Assembly: GCA_905381055.1 (NCBI GenBank)
Contig: CAJPUR010000003.1
Location: 1 to 64,000 of the forward strand
Reading direction: 5' to 3'
Source: an uncultured Flavobacteriaceae bacterium
Lineage (GTDB): Bacteria; Bacteroidota; Bacteroidia; Flavobacteriales; Flavobacteriaceae
Length of the DNA stretch: 64,000 nt
The notes beneath the pieces were generated by a model. That model did not search any database and was not told where the DNA came from. It saw only the letters and a program-made list of their open reading frames with translations. Below, in pieces: positions 26,761-36,370 of this stretch (the stretch's first letter is position 1; the number at the start of each line of letters is the position of its first letter). A program made the position numbers and the translations under genes.

Positions 26761-26958
26761 TTAAATTACTTTATTTTTTCTGTCAGAAATAGCTGTAGCT
26801 ATTCTAGCAACATCTCGTCTTAAATATCTTATTTGTAAAGGATTTTCTAAAGGAGTAACTGAGTGGTTCATTTTAAGCTCAAAAAGTTTATTTTTAAACT
26901 CAATTAGCTTGCTATTAAGCTCCTCAACCGATAAATTATTTATTTCAGACTGTTTCAT
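26761..26958 (-). CDS. rpmC: 50S ribosomal protein L29
   Basis: L29 is a small two-helix protein near the peptide exit, where trigger factor and SRP dock. It has 65 residues: [40 protein letters not shown]. It lies five bases after rplP. Confidence 0.96.
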   Translation of the reverse strand: MKQSEINNLSVEELNSKLIEFKNKLFELKMNHSVTPLENPLQIRYLRRDVARIATAISDRKNKVI

Positions 26959-26963
26959 TTAAA

Positions 26964-27386
26964 TTATTTTTTTTCAAAATCTCTAGCAATAATAAATTTT
27001 GTTCTAACCGGTAGTTTCTGAGCAGCAAGCCTTAATGCCTCTTTAGCCACCTCAAATTCAACTCCAGAAACTTCAAACAGAATTCTACCTGGTTTTACAA
27101 CTGCAACAAAATACTCAGGAGCTCCTTTACCTTTTCCCATCCTAACTTCTAAAGGTTTTTTTGTGATAGGCTTATCTGGGAAAATTTTTATCCACAATTG
27201 CCCTTGTCTTTTCATATATCTTGTGGCAGCTACTCTTGCGGCTTCAATTTGTCTTGAAGTAAGAAACTTTGAGTCTAATGCTTTAATACCAAAAGTACCG
27301 TTTGAAAGCTGATTCCCTCTAGAAGAAAGTCCTTTCATTCTCCCTTTTTGTGCTTTTCTATATTTTGTTCTTTTTGGCTGTAACAT
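26964..27386 (-). CDS. rplP: 50S ribosomal protein L16
   Basis: L16 lies by the A site of the large subunit. It has 140 residues: [19 protein letters not shown] at the start, [20 protein letters not shown] in the middle (about 82-101) and the arginine target region [20 protein letters not shown]. It lies 18 bases after rpsC. Confidence 0.98.
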   Translation of the reverse strand: MLQPKRTKYRKAQKGRMKGLSSRGNQLSNGTFGIKALDSKFLTSRQIEAARVAATRYMKRQGQLWIKIFPDKPITKKPLEVRMGKGKGAPEYFVAVVKPGRILFEVSGVEFEVAKEALRLAAQKLPVRTKFIIARDFEKK

Positions 27387-27404
27387 ATTTTATATAAAAT
27401 AAAA

Positions 27405-28115
27405 TTATTTTCTTCTTCTCTGTCTATTATTGTTTTTTGAGTTAGAGTTAACTTTTTTGGTCATACCAACTAAAGGAGATAATTCTCTTTTACCGTATAC
27501 TTCACCTTTCATTATCCAAACTTTGATCCCTAATCTTCCATAAGTTGTATGAGCTTCAGCAAGAGCATAATCAATATCTGCCCTAAAGGTAGACAAAGGA
27601 ATTCTGCCCTCTTTATATGATTCAGAACGAGCCATTTCAGCACCATTCAATCTTCCAGAAATTAGAACTTTAATTCCCTCAGAATTCATTCGCATAGCTG
27701 AAGCAATTGACATTTTAATTGCTCTCCTGTAGGAAATTCTACTTTCAATTTGACGAGCAATACTAGCAGCTACCAATTTGGCGTCAAGTTCAGGTCTCTT
27801 GATTTCAAAAATATTTATCTGTACCTCTTTGGAGGTTATTTTCTTTAATTCTTCTTTTAATTTGTCAACCTCCTGCCCAGCTTTTCCAATTATAATGCCT
27901 GGTCTGGAAGTAGTAATTGTAATTGTTATAATTTTTAAAGTTCTTTCAATTATTATTTTAGAAACACTTGCTTTAACTAATCTAACATTAATATATTTTC
28001 TTATTTTATCGTCCTCAGCAATTTTATCACCATAGTTATTACCACCATACCAGTTAGAGTCCCATCCTCTAATGATTCCTAAACGATTACCAATAGGGTT
28101 TGTTTTTTGTCCCAT
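27405..28115 (-). CDS. rpsC: 30S ribosomal protein S3
   Basis: S3 lines the mRNA entry channel. I chose the ATG at 28115 (236 residues, [14 protein letters not shown]), the universal S3 start; an upstream in-frame TTG would overlap rplV. An N-terminal KH domain ([20 protein letters not shown]) and the C-terminal S3 domain ([11 protein letters not shown]-type, seen here as [18 protein letters not shown]) are visible. A basic Asn/Arg-rich tail ends the protein. Confidence 0.98.
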   Translation of the reverse strand: MGQKTNPIGNRLGIIRGWDSNWYGGNNYGDKIAEDDKIRKYINVRLVKASVSKIIIERTLKIITITITTSRPGIIIGKAGQEVDKLKEELKKITSKEVQINIFEIKRPELDAKLVAASIARQIESRISYRRAIKMSIASAMRMNSEGIKVLISGRLNGAEMARSESYKEGRIPLSTFRADIDYALAEAHTTYGRLGIKVWIMKGEVYGKRELSPLVGMTKKVNSNSKNNNRQRRRK

Positions 28116-28116
28116 T

Positions 28117-28521
28117 TTATTTTTCAATTTTATTAGATTCCAACACTAAAGTAACATGATTAGAACGTTTTCTTATTCTATGAGCTCTGCCTTGAGGAGC
28201 AGGTCTCAACCTTTTAAGCATACTACCAGAATCAACTCTGATTTCTTTAACAAAAAGCTTTGCTTCTTCGATGTTTGAAGATTCATTTTTTAATTGCCAA
28301 TTAGACAGGGCAGACAACAATAATTTTTCTAACTTTTTGGAAGCTTCCTTAGGATTAAATTTTAAAATCCCTAATGCGTTATTAACATCTTTTCCTCTAA
28401 CAAGATCAGCGACTAATCTCATTTTTCTAGGAGAAGTAGGGCAATTATTTAGCTTAGCAAAAAAAGCAGATTTTTTAGAATCTTTTATTACCTCAGCAGA
28501 TTTTCTTTTTCTTTTACCCAT
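28117..28521 (-). CDS. rplV: 50S ribosomal protein L22
   Basis: L22 has a loop that reaches into the exit tunnel. It has 134 residues: [18 protein letters not shown] near residues 27-44, [20 protein letters not shown], and [19 protein letters not shown], the tunnel-loop signature. The stop and the rpsC start are one base apart. Confidence 0.97.
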   Translation of the reverse strand: MGKRKRKSAEVIKDSKKSAFFAKLNNCPTSPRKMRLVADLVRGKDVNNALGILKFNPKEASKKLEKLLLSALSNWQLKNESSNIEEAKLFVKEIRVDSGSMLKRLRPAPQGRAHRIRKRSNHVTLVLESNKIEK

Positions 28522-28532
28522 TTTAAATTGAT

Positions 28533-28811
28533 TTATTTAATGCCTTTATTTTTTGCACCTGAATGACCTCTAAATGACCTAGTTGGAGAAAATTCCCCTA
28601 ACTTATGACCTACCATATTCTCAGTGATATAAACTGGGATGAATTGTCGTCCGTTATGGACTGCAATTGTTTGGCCTACAAAGTCAGGAATAATTAATGA
28701 TGCTCTAGACCATGTTTTTATAACGGACTTTTTATTCGCCTCAACATTTAATGAAACTTTTTTTTCCAAACTATGGTGTACAAATGGTCCTTTTTTTAAT
28801 GATCTAGCCAT
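28533..28811 (-). CDS. rpsS: 30S ribosomal protein S19
   Basis: S19 is a 30S head protein that partners S13. It has 92 residues: [39 protein letters not shown] and [18 protein letters not shown]. It lies four bases after rplB. Confidence 0.98.
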   Translation of the reverse strand: MARSLKKGPFVHHSLEKKVSLNVEANKKSVIKTWSRASLIIPDFVGQTIAVHNGRQFIPVYITENMVGHKLGEFSPTRSFRGHSGAKNKGIK

Positions 28812-28815
28812 ATAA

Positions 28816-29640
28816 TTACTTTTTTCTACGTTCTACAATTAATCTATTTGAAATCTTGTTTTTTGACCGGGTTTTAAACCCTTTAGCAGGAATTCCATTT
28901 TTCGATCTGGGATGTCCTCCTGAAGCTCTTCCTTCACCACCTCCCATCGGGTGATCAACTGGATTCATTGCAACTGGTCTAGTTCTTGGTCTTCGTCCAA
29001 GCCATCTAGAACGACCTGCTTTACCATGAACTAGAAGTTGATTATCAGAATTAGATACTGTACCTATAGTTGCCATACAATTTACTAATATCAAGCGTGT
29101 TTCTCCAGAAGGGAGTTTTACTGAAGCATATTTACCATCTCTTGCCATCAATTGAGCAAATGTTCCTGCACTCCTAGCTATACTCGCCCCCTTTGAAGGG
29201 ATTAATTCAATACATGAAATAATTGTACCAAGAGGAATAGCTGACAACGGTAATGAATTTCCTAAATCGGGTGAAACATTCTCTCCTGAAATAAGTTTTT
29301 GACCAACTTCAAGTCCGTTTTGAGCAATAATATACCTTTTTTCTCCATCAGTATATTTAAGTAATGCAATAAAAGCGGTACGATTAGGATCATATTCAAT
29401 TGACAAGACTTCAGCTTCAATGTTAAACTTTTCTCTTTTAAAATCGATTATCCTATATCTTTTTTTGTGTCCTCCTCCTATATTTTTTACAGTCATTTTA
29501 CCTGAATTATTTCTACCTCCAGAACTCTTTTTTGGAGCTAATAAAGATTTTTCAGGCTTACTCCTAGTAACAGAATCAAAACCATTAACAACTGTAAATC
29601 GCTGAGCTGGAGTAATAGGTTTAAGTTTTCTTACTGGCAT
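28816..29640 (-). CDS. rplB: 50S ribosomal protein L2
   Basis: L2 supports peptidyl-transferase activity and subunit joining. It has 274 residues: an OB-fold and SH3-like domain, [17 protein letters not shown], and the C-terminal [20 protein letters not shown] containing the conserved histidine of the peptidyl-transferase region. It lies eight bases after rplW. Confidence 0.98.
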   Translation of the reverse strand: MPVRKLKPITPAQRFTVVNGFDSVTRSKPEKSLLAPKKSSGGRNNSGKMTVKNIGGGHKKRYRIIDFKREKFNIEAEVLSIEYDPNRTAFIALLKYTDGEKRYIIAQNGLEVGQKLISGENVSPDLGNSLPLSAIPLGTIISCIELIPSKGASIARSAGTFAQLMARDGKYASVKLPSGETRLILVNCMATIGTVSNSDNQLLVHGKAGRSRWLGRRPRTRPVAMNPVDHPMGGGEGRASGGHPRSKNGIPAKGFKTRSKNKISNRLIVERRKK

Positions 29641-29648
29641 AATTCAAA

Positions 29649-29939
29649 TTAAATGTTACTGTAAAAGTCAATAGTATCGCCTTCAGAAACTTTGACAATT
29701 GCTTTTTTTAAAATTTTAGTTTTACCGCGTTGAATTCCAGTTTTTGTGTACTTTGTTTTTCTTACTGGTCCATAATTTAAAGTTCTAACTTTTTCAACTT
29801 TAACACCATAATTACTTTCAACCGCTTTTTTTATTTGTAATTTATTAGAACCATTAGAAACTAAAAAAGTATATCTACTATTCATTTCACTATCATTAGT
29901 AGCTTTTTCTGTAATAATTGGTTTAATTAAAACTCTCAT
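29649..29939 (-). CDS. rplW: 50S ribosomal protein L23
   Basis: L23 is the exit-tunnel docking site for trigger factor and SRP. It has 96 residues: LIKPIITEKATNDSE at the start, YTFLVSNGSNKLQIKKAVESNYGVKVEKV in the middle (partly quoted by blocks), and TLNYGPVRKTKYTK. It lies three bases after rplD. Confidence 0.96.
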   Translation of the reverse strand: MRVLIKPIITEKATNDSEMNSRYTFLVSNGSNKLQIKKAVESNYGVKVEKVRTLNYGPVRKTKYTKTGIQRGKTKILKKAIVKVSEGDTIDFYSNI

Positions 29940-29942
29940 AAG

Positions 29943-30578
29943 TTAGGCTTTATTTAAAATTTTTTCAATTATTGTAATCGCACTTTCAGAAATAACTAAG
30001 CTTTTACTGTTAATTATGCTATAAGTATTTAATTCTGAACTAGTTATGATACTATGTTTTTTCAAATTACGCGACGACAAATATACATTTTTATTTGGCT
30101 CAGGCAATACCAATAAAGTTTTTTTGTCTTTAACACCAATGGACTTAATTATATTCAAAAAAGAACTCGTTTTGGGATTATCAAAATTAAAATCTTCCAA
30201 AATAATTATTGAATTTTCTTTAGCTTTTATAGATAAAGCTGATTTTCGAGCCAAACGTTTAACTTTTTTATTTACTTTTTGTGAGTAATCCCTAACTCTC
30301 GGACCAAAAATACGACCACCTCCCCTAAATAATGGATTTTTTATACTCCCAGCCCTAGCTGTTCCTGTTCCTTTTTGTTTTTTGATTTTCCTGGTGCTTC
30401 CAGTTATCTCTCCTCTTTCTTTTACTTTATGAGTACCTTGACGCTTATTAGCTAAGTGTTGCTTAACATCAAGATAAACTGCATGAGTATTAGGTTCAAT
30501 TTGAAAAACTGATTTTGAAAGATTAGCTTTTCTTCCAGTCTCTTTACCCTTTATATTTATAATTGGTATTTCCATCAT
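29943..30578 (-). CDS. rplD: 50S ribosomal protein L4
   Basis: L4 has a loop in the exit tunnel and in enterobacteria represses the S10 operon. It has 211 residues. Signatures are [19 protein letters not shown] and [18 protein letters not shown]. Two tandem ATG codons are present; the first overlaps the rplC stop (ATGA), which suggests translational coupling. Confidence 0.97.
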   Translation of the reverse strand: MMEIPIINIKGKETGRKANLSKSVFQIEPNTHAVYLDVKQHLANKRQGTHKVKERGEITGSTRKIKKQKGTGTARAGSIKNPLFRGGGRIFGPRVRDYSQKVNKKVKRLARKSALSIKAKENSIIILEDFNFDNPKTSSFLNIIKSIGVKDKKTLLVLPEPNKNVYLSSRNLKKHSIITSSELNTYSIINSKSLVISESAITIIEKILNKA

Positions 30579-31192
30579 TTTTGAATAATAATATAAGAGT
30601 CATTATGACCAGGGACACTTCCCTTGACAACTAAAATATTGTCTTCTGAAATCACTTTTAAGACTCTTAAATTTTGAACTTTAACTTTACTAAAACCCAT
30701 TTGACCTGCCATTCTCATTCCTTTAAAAACTCTTGCAGGATATGAAGCAGCTCCTATTGAACCAGGAGCTCTAAGACGATTGTGTTGACCATGAGTTGAT
30801 TGCCCTACACCAGCAAAGCCATGGCGCTTAACTACTCCTTGAAATCCTTTACCTTTAGAAATACCAGAAACATCTACAAACTCTCCCTCATTAAAATGTT
30901 CAACCGTTATTGTATCGCCTAATTTATAATTTTGATCAAAGTTTTTAAATTCATATAATTTATTTTTTGGAGAAGTATTAGCTTTTTTAAAATGACCTAA
31001 TTCAGATTTTAAAGATTTTTTTTGTTTTTTTTCATCGAAACCAAGTTGGATTGAATTATATCCATCTTTCTGTTTTGTTCTAACTTGAGTTACAACACAA
31101 GGTCCAACATTTAAAACAGTGCAAGGTATACTTTTGCCTTGTTCGTCAAAAATACTAGTCATTCCAATTTTTTTACCTATTAAACCTGACAT
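30575..31192 (-). CDS. rplC: 50S ribosomal protein L3
   Basis: L3 is an early-assembly protein near the peptidyl-transferase centre. It has 205 residues: [18 protein letters not shown] at the start, [20 protein letters not shown] in the middle, and [20 protein letters not shown]. Its stop overlaps the rplD start by four bases. Confidence 0.98.
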   Translation of the reverse strand: MSGLIGKKIGMTSIFDEQGKSIPCTVLNVGPCVVTQVRTKQKDGYNSIQLGFDEKKQKKSLKSELGHFKKANTSPKNKLYEFKNFDQNYKLGDTITVEHFNEGEFVDVSGISKGKGFQGVVKRHGFAGVGQSTHGQHNRLRAPGSIGAASYPARVFKGMRMAGQMGFSKVKVQNLRVLKVISEDNILVVKGSVPGHNDSYIIIQK

Positions 31193-31204
31193 TTTTTTTA
31201 CATT

Positions 31205-31510
31205 TTAAACTTTTATTTCAACTTCTACACCACTTGGTAATTCTAATTTCATCAAAGCATCAATGGTTTTTGATGAGGAACTGTAAATATCAAGTAACCT
31301 TTTATATGAACATAACTTAAATTGTTCTCTTGATTTCTTGTTTACATGAGGTGAACGAAGAACAGTAAAAATTTTCTTATGAGTTGGTAAAGGTATAGGA
31401 CCGGTAACTACAGCTCCAGTAGTTTTTACTGTTTTAACTATCTTTTCAGCAGACTTATCCACTAAATTGTAGTCATATGATTTTAATTTTATTCTAATTT
31501 TTTGGCTCAT
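31205..31510 (-). CDS. rpsJ: 30S ribosomal protein S10
   Basis: S10 is a 30S head protein and, bound to NusB, part of antitermination complexes. It has 101 residues: [47 protein letters not shown] in the middle (by blocks), and a C-terminal [11 protein letters not shown]. It lies only seven bases after fusA, so the str and S10 groups are joined. Confidence 0.98.
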   Translation of the reverse strand: MSQKIRIKLKSYDYNLVDKSAEKIVKTVKTTGAVVTGPIPLPTHKKIFTVLRSPHVNKKSREQFKLCSYKRLLDIYSSSSKTIDALMKLELPSGVEVEIKV

Positions 31511-31517
31511 TTAATTT

Positions 31518-33644
31518 TTACGATTTAGTTCCTTTTACTTCAGCAATTACTTCATCTGAAATATTTGAAGGAGTTTGACTGTAATGAGAAAATTCCATTG
31601 TTGATGTAGCTCTCCCTGAGGACAAAGTTCTTAAAGAAGTAACATAGCCAAACATTTCAGAAAGAGGAACCTCAGCCTTGACGACCTTAGATCCTACTCT
31701 ATCATCCATTGCGTTTACTTGACCTCTTCTTCTATTTAAATCTCCAACTATATCTCCCATATTTTCTTCAGGTGTTAAAACCTCTAATTTCATAATCGGT
31801 TCCATGATAACTGCCTTTGCTGTTTTTGAGGATTCCTTAAAACCGAGCCGAGCTGCTAATTCAAAAGATAGAGAATCAGAATCTACTGGATGAAATGACC
31901 CGTCTTTTAATGTAATCTTCATAGAATCAACTTCAAATCCAGCTAAAGGTCCATTTAACATTGAATCTCTAAAACCTTTTTCTACAGATGGGATATATTC
32001 CTTGGGAATATTTCCACCTTTAATTAAATTAACAAAATCTAAACCAGTTTTTCCCTCTTCCGCAGGTTCAATGGTAAAAACAATATCAGCAAACTTACCT
32101 CTACCTCCAGTTTGCTTTTTGTATACTTCCCTGTGATTAGCAGAAGCTGTAAGTGCTTCTTTGTATTCTACTTGAGGTTTACCTTGATTAACTTCAACTT
32201 TAAACTCTCTTCTTAACCTATCTACAATTATATCTAAATGTAATTCTCCCATACCAGAAATAACAGTTTGTCCAGAGGCCTCGTCAGTTTTTACAACAAA
32301 AGTTGGATCTTCTTCAGCTAATTTTGCTAAGGACAAACCTAGTTTATCAACATCTGCTTTGGTTTTTGGCTCAACAGCTATACCAATAACTGGATCTGGA
32401 AAGTCCATACTTTCTAATATAATTGGATTTTTTTCTGAAGATAGAGTATCTCCAGTTTTTATATCTTTGAAACCAACAGCAGCTCCAATGTCTCCAGCTT
32501 CAATATGGTCGATAGAGTTTTGTTTATTTGAATGCATTTGATAGATCCTAGAAATTCTTTCTTTATTTGAAGACCTATTATTCAAAACATAAGATCCAGC
32601 ATCTAATCTCCCAGAATAAACTCTAAAAAAAGCAAGTCTTCCAACATATGGATCAGTGGCTATTTTAAAAGCCAATGCAGAAAAAGGTTCAGAAACGTTT
32701 GGTTTTCTAGAAATTTCAGAATTTGAATCTGGATGAGAACCAACAATGGCCTCCTTATCTTCAGGAGATGGAAGATACCTACAAACTGCATCGAGTAAGA
32801 ACTGAACACCCTTATTTTTAAAAGATGAACCACATATCATGGGAATGATACTCATATCCTGAGTAGCTGCTCTAAGAGCATTATGAATTTCATCCTCAGT
32901 AATAGATTCAGGATCTTCAAAAAACTTTTCAAACAAAACTTCATCATATTCAGCTACAGCTTCAATAAGCTGAGAACGATGAATTTTAGCTTGCTCTTTG
33001 AGATCGCCAGGAATATCAATAACATCAAAAGTAGAACCATAATTTTTTTCATGAAAAATAATAGCTCTATTCTTCACTAAGTCAACAATACCTTTGAAAT
33101 CTTCCTCATCACCAATATTAAGTACAATAGGAACAGCATTTGACTTTAACATTTCTTTGATCTGTTTACAAACATTTAGGAAGTTTGAACCTTGGCGATC
33201 CATTTTATTAACAAAACCAATTCTAGGTACTTTATAGTTGTCTGCTAATCTCCAATTGGTTTCTGACTGTGGCTCTACGCCATCAACAGCAGAAAATAAA
33301 AAAACTAGACCATCTAAAACTCTGAGAGATCTATTAACTTCAACAGTAAAGTCGACATGTCCAGGAGTATCAATAATATTAAAATGATATGGCTTAGAAC
33401 CTGGCAGTGGTTTACCTTGTTCAGTTGGAAATTCCCATTCACATGTTGTAGCAGCAGATGTGATTGTAATGCCTCTTTCTTGTTCTTGTTCCATCCAATC
33501 CATTGTTGCAGCTCCATCATGAACTTCACCAATTTTATGGCTTACTCCAGTGTAAAAAAGAATTCGTTCAGTTGTAGTAGTTTTTCCAGCATCTATGTGA
33601 GCTGCAATTCCAATATTTCTGGTAAATTTTAATTCTCTTGACAT
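31518..33644 (-). CDS. fusA: translation elongation factor G
   Basis: EF-G is the GTPase that moves tRNA and mRNA through the ribosome. It has 708 residues and five domains. The G motifs are [32 protein letters not shown] and NKMDRQG. Domain IV and V text such as [11 protein letters not shown] and [13 protein letters not shown] fits canonical EF-G rather than a paralogue. It lies between rpsG and rpsJ; no tuf gene follows it, unlike the classical str operon. Confidence 0.98.
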   Translation of the reverse strand: MSRELKFTRNIGIAAHIDAGKTTTTERILFYTGVSHKIGEVHDGAATMDWMEQEQERGITITSAATTCEWEFPTEQGKPLPGSKPYHFNIIDTPGHVDFTVEVNRSLRVLDGLVFLFSAVDGVEPQSETNWRLADNYKVPRIGFVNKMDRQGSNFLNVCKQIKEMLKSNAVPIVLNIGDEEDFKGIVDLVKNRAIIFHEKNYGSTFDVIDIPGDLKEQAKIHRSQLIEAVAEYDEVLFEKFFEDPESITEDEIHNALRAATQDMSIIPMICGSSFKNKGVQFLLDAVCRYLPSPEDKEAIVGSHPDSNSEISRKPNVSEPFSALAFKIATDPYVGRLAFFRVYSGRLDAGSYVLNNRSSNKERISRIYQMHSNKQNSIDHIEAGDIGAAVGFKDIKTGDTLSSEKNPIILESMDFPDPVIGIAVEPKTKADVDKLGLSLAKLAEEDPTFVVKTDEASGQTVISGMGELHLDIIVDRLRREFKVEVNQGKPQVEYKEALTASANHREVYKKQTGGRGKFADIVFTIEPAEEGKTGLDFVNLIKGGNIPKEYIPSVEKGFRDSMLNGPLAGFEVDSMKITLKDGSFHPVDSDSLSFELAARLGFKESSKTAKAVIMEPIMKLEVLTPEENMGDIVGDLNRRRGQVNAMDDRVGSKVVKAEVPLSEMFGYVTSLRTLSSGRATSTMEFSHYSQTPSNISDEVIAEVKGTKS

Positions 33645-33672
33645 TGGTTAAGTGTAATTCATTATTTAATAG

Positions 33673-34152
33673 TTAAAATCTGAAATGTGAAAAAGCTTTA
33701 TTTGCTTCTGCCATTTTATGTGTATCTATTCTTTTCTTAACTGCAGCTCCTTCTTCTTTGTATGCAGAAAGAACCTCATTCGCAAGCTTCAATGCCATTG
33801 ATTTTTCATTTCTTTTTCTTGCAACTCCGATCAACCATTTCATTGCAAGTGAAACTTTACGGTCTGGCCTAATTTGCATAGGTATTTGGAAAGTTGCTCC
33901 ACCAACTCTTCTACTTCTGACTTCAACATGAGGCATCACATTTGAAAGCCCATCTTTCCATATTTCAAGAGCTGATTTTTCATCCTCTTTATTCTTTTTA
34001 TCATTAATTATTTCAATCGCATCATAAAAAATTTTAAAAGCGATAGATTTTTTACCATCCCACATTAACATATTAACAAACCTAGTAACTAAAAGATCGT
34101 TAAACTTTGGATCTGGAAGTAATGGACGTTTTTTAGCTTGAGTCTTTCTCAT
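33673..34152 (-). CDS. rpsG: 30S ribosomal protein S7
   Basis: S7 initiates 30S head assembly and contacts the E-site tRNA. It has 159 residues: [56 protein letters not shown]. It lies 16 bases after rpsL. Confidence 0.98.
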   Translation of the reverse strand: MRKTQAKKRPLLPDPKFNDLLVTRFVNMLMWDGKKSIAFKIFYDAIEIINDKKNKEDEKSALEIWKDGLSNVMPHVEVRSRRVGGATFQIPMQIRPDRKVSLAMKWLIGVARKRNEKSMALKLANEVLSAYKEEGAAVKKRIDTHKMAEANKAFSHFRF

Positions 34153-34168
34153 GTTTTAATGTGTTACT

Positions 34169-34546
34169 TTATTTCTTTTTGGGCTTTTTTGCTCCATATT
34201 TTGACCTCCTTTGAAGTCTTCCTTCAACACCCGCAGTATCAAGTGCACCTCTAACTATATGATATCTAACACCAGGTAAATCTTTAACCCTTCCACCTCT
34301 GACCAAAACAATTGAATGCTCTTGTAAATTGTGACCTTCACCAGGAATGTAAGCGTTTACTTCTTTACCATTTGTAAGTCTAACTCTAGCAACTTTTCTC
34401 ATTGCAGAATTGGGTTTTTTAGGAGTTGTAGTATATACCCTGGTACACACACCTCTTCTTTGAGGGCAAGAATCTAAAGCAGCAGACTTACTTTTTTTAG
34501 ATATACTAGATCTTCCTTTTCTTACTAATTGAGCTATTGTTGGCAT
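34169..34546 (-). CDS. rpsL: 30S ribosomal protein S12
   Basis: S12 controls decoding fidelity. It has 125 residues: [12 protein letters not shown] at the start, [22 protein letters not shown] (the streptomycin-site lysine is in TPKKPNSA; quoted by blocks), and [15 protein letters not shown] with the conserved Asp that is often methylthiolated. The wild-type lysine is present, so streptomycin sensitivity is expected at this site. It is the first gene of the 32-gene run and has a strong promoter upstream. Confidence 0.98.
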   Translation of the reverse strand: MPTIAQLVRKGRSSISKKSKSAALDSCPQRRGVCTRVYTTTPKKPNSAMRKVARVRLTNGKEVNAYIPGEGHNLQEHSIVLVRGGRVKDLPGVRYHIVRGALDTAGVEGRLQRRSKYGAKKPKKK

Positions 34547-34581
34547 AAATTATAATAAGTTAACCTGGTTTTTTAGGCCTG

Positions 34582-34611
34582 CAAATGTAAAATTATTTTT
34601 TAAGGATTCAA
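34582..34611 (-). promoter_or_regulatory. predicted promoter of the str-S10-spc-alpha super-operon
   Basis: On the minus strand TTG (34611-34609), a 19-base spacer and TACATTTG (34589-34582) match the Bacteroidota consensus. The -7 box ends 35 bases before the rpsL start, implying a leader of about 30 bases. It is one of the two best promoter matches in the window. Confidence 0.7.
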
Positions 34612-34686
34612 ACCGTTTTAGGTTAAAATTCACCTAATATTAATTTATTTTTCGTTTTTTTTATTTTTAACAATAAAAAAAAAAGT

Positions 34687-35286
34687 TTAGAACATAATAT
34701 TTGATACATTTTGAGGTAAATAATCTTCAAAATCTATCATAGCATTTACTAGCTTAAACTTCTTAAAGTCATTAATTTCATTCAATTTAATTTTAGTTTT
34801 TGTAATAGCTTTGGATTCTAACAATTTTTCTCTTTGAACACCCTTCAATAATGGTTTTTCAGGAGTAAACCAACCGGACCCATCAAAAAAAATTATATTA
34901 CAATAAGAAGTATCGGTTAAATAACCGTTTTTAATCATTAAAATATCATGACAATCTAATTTTTTTGAGTGAAAATATTCAATCATTTTCCTATCTGTAA
35001 ACTTAAATGGATAAATGAAATTATTTATTTCATAACATTTGAGTCTTTCTATTTTTCTTAAAATGTATTTGCTAAATTGAATTTTATATTTTTTTTCAGA
35101 ATAATTAAATTTCATTTTATAAAGTCCAAAATGAGGGATTTCGATTTGAGAAAAAATTTGTTTCAAATCCCAAGGATTTTGTTTTTTATAAAACTTGTCA
35201 AAGGTTTTATCCATTCTTTTTTGATGAAATTCAATTAAAAACACAGTACCATTTTTAATTCTAATTGACTCAAATAGTGGGAACAT
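34687..35286 (-). CDS. pabC: aminotransferase class IV, probable aminodeoxychorismate lyase
   Basis: This is a 199-residue fold-type IV PLP protein. FKFTDRKMIE probably holds the PLP lysine, and GYLTDTSYCNIIFFDGSGWFTPEKPLLKGVQREKLL is the class IV signature region (residues about 110-150, in blocks). It is shorter than usual PabC (about 270). It overlaps the pabB stop by 17 bases, which supports a joint role in making 4-aminobenzoate for folate. A branched-chain or D-amino-acid transaminase role cannot be excluded by sequence alone. Confidence 0.75.
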   Translation of the reverse strand: MFPLFESIRIKNGTVFLIEFHQKRMDKTFDKFYKKQNPWDLKQIFSQIEIPHFGLYKMKFNYSEKKYKIQFSKYILRKIERLKCYEINNFIYPFKFTDRKMIEYFHSKKLDCHDILMIKNGYLTDTSYCNIIFFDGSGWFTPEKPLLKGVQREKLLESKAITKTKIKLNEINDFKKFKLVNAMIDFEDYLPQNVSNIMF

Positions 35287-36244
35287 ATATTTTTTTTATT
35301 AATTCATCAAATTCATCATCAAAATTACTATTTGAAGTAATTCCTCCACCACTTCTATATAAAAGACCACTACTAGTTTTTTCAATGTATCTAATATTAA
35401 CCGCACTATCTAATCTCTCTCCATCAAAATACCCATAAATTCCAGAATAATACCCTCTTTCATCTAATTCAACTGATTTTATTATTTCTAAAGTTTTATC
35501 CTTTGGGGCACCTGAAACAGACCCAGCAGGTAAAATACTCCACAAAAAATCACCTAGTTTACTCTGCCAATTATAATCTAAATCTCCTTCAATTTCAGAA
35601 CTGACTTGAAATAAAGAAGATTTGTAATTAAAAATTTCATCAATATATCTAAACTTATTAACCTTAACTTTTTTTGCAACCATAGCCAGGTCATTCCTAA
35701 TTAGATCAACTATTGTACTATGTTCTCTAATTTCTTTCTTATCATTTAGTATTTTATTTTTCGCATTAATAATATTTGATGAAATAGTACCCTTCATTGG
35801 ATAAGAAAAAACTTTATTATTTTTAATTTTAATAAAACACTCCGGAGAGAAACTAACGAAAGAGTCTTTCATTAAAATTTTATACTTAGATTTCGCTTTA
35901 TAAAAAATATTTTCAAAATTTTCATTTAGTCTTATTTTTGACGGAAAGGTTAAATTTAAAAGATAGGTATCACCTCTGTTAATATGATCTTGAACTTTTT
36001 TAAAGGATTTTAAATATTGACTTTTTTTGATTGGTATTTTATCTAAATTTATTTTAATATTATTATTATTTTTAGGAATTTGAAAATTTGAATATTTACC
36101 AACTTTAAATAAAATTTTTGATGTATTTATCTCTTCATTTGTTAAAACCAAGGGCTTTTTCTTTTCAAAATCAACCATGAAAAAAAAACACTTTTTATTA
36201 ACTGCTAAATATTTTACTTTATTTTTAAATTCTTCGCTCGTCAT
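35270..36244 (-). CDS. pabB: aminodeoxychorismate synthase component I
   Basis: This chorismate-binding enzyme of 324 residues converts chorismate to aminodeoxychorismate with ammonia from PabA. The family signature is GSVSGAPKDKTLEIIKSVE, followed by RGYYSGIYGYFDGERLDSAVNIR (by blocks). KGTISS and IVDLIRNDL are also present. The short length lacks part of the N-terminal region of E. coli PabB, as is common in Bacteroidota. No pabA is adjacent. A -7 box TATTTTTG lies just before the start. Confidence 0.9.
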   Translation of the reverse strand: MTSEEFKNKVKYLAVNKKCFFFMVDFEKKKPLVLTNEEINTSKILFKVGKYSNFQIPKNNNNIKINLDKIPIKKSQYLKSFKKVQDHINRGDTYLLNLTFPSKIRLNENFENIFYKAKSKYKILMKDSFVSFSPECFIKIKNNKVFSYPMKGTISSNIINAKNKILNDKKEIREHSTIVDLIRNDLAMVAKKVKVNKFRYIDEIFNYKSSLFQVSSEIEGDLDYNWQSKLGDFLWSILPAGSVSGAPKDKTLEIIKSVELDERGYYSGIYGYFDGERLDSAVNIRYIEKTSSGLLYRSGGGITSNSNFDDEFDELIKKIYVPTI

Positions 36245-36300
36245 AAGTAATTACACCTCAAAAATATCTATTATAGATTATTTATAAAAAAATGTTTTTT

Positions 36301-36318
36301 TTAATAAAATTTTATTAA
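36301..36318. repeat. 18-base perfect palindrome between pabB and the SusC-like gene
   Basis: TTAATAAAA followed directly by its reverse complement. It lies in the 126-base divergent region, 53 bases before the SusC-like ATG. It could be an operator or a chance product of AT-rich sequence. Confidence 0.4.
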
Positions 36319-36370
36319 TAAAAAAATTACTAAATTAACGTAGAATTTAATGTTTCTGAAATTTTATTGT

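Noticed and set aside
34618-34637. TTAGGT/ACCTAA inverted repeat between pabC and rpsL
   Set aside because: The 6-bp stem with no T-tract is too weak to call a terminator, although its position would fit one.
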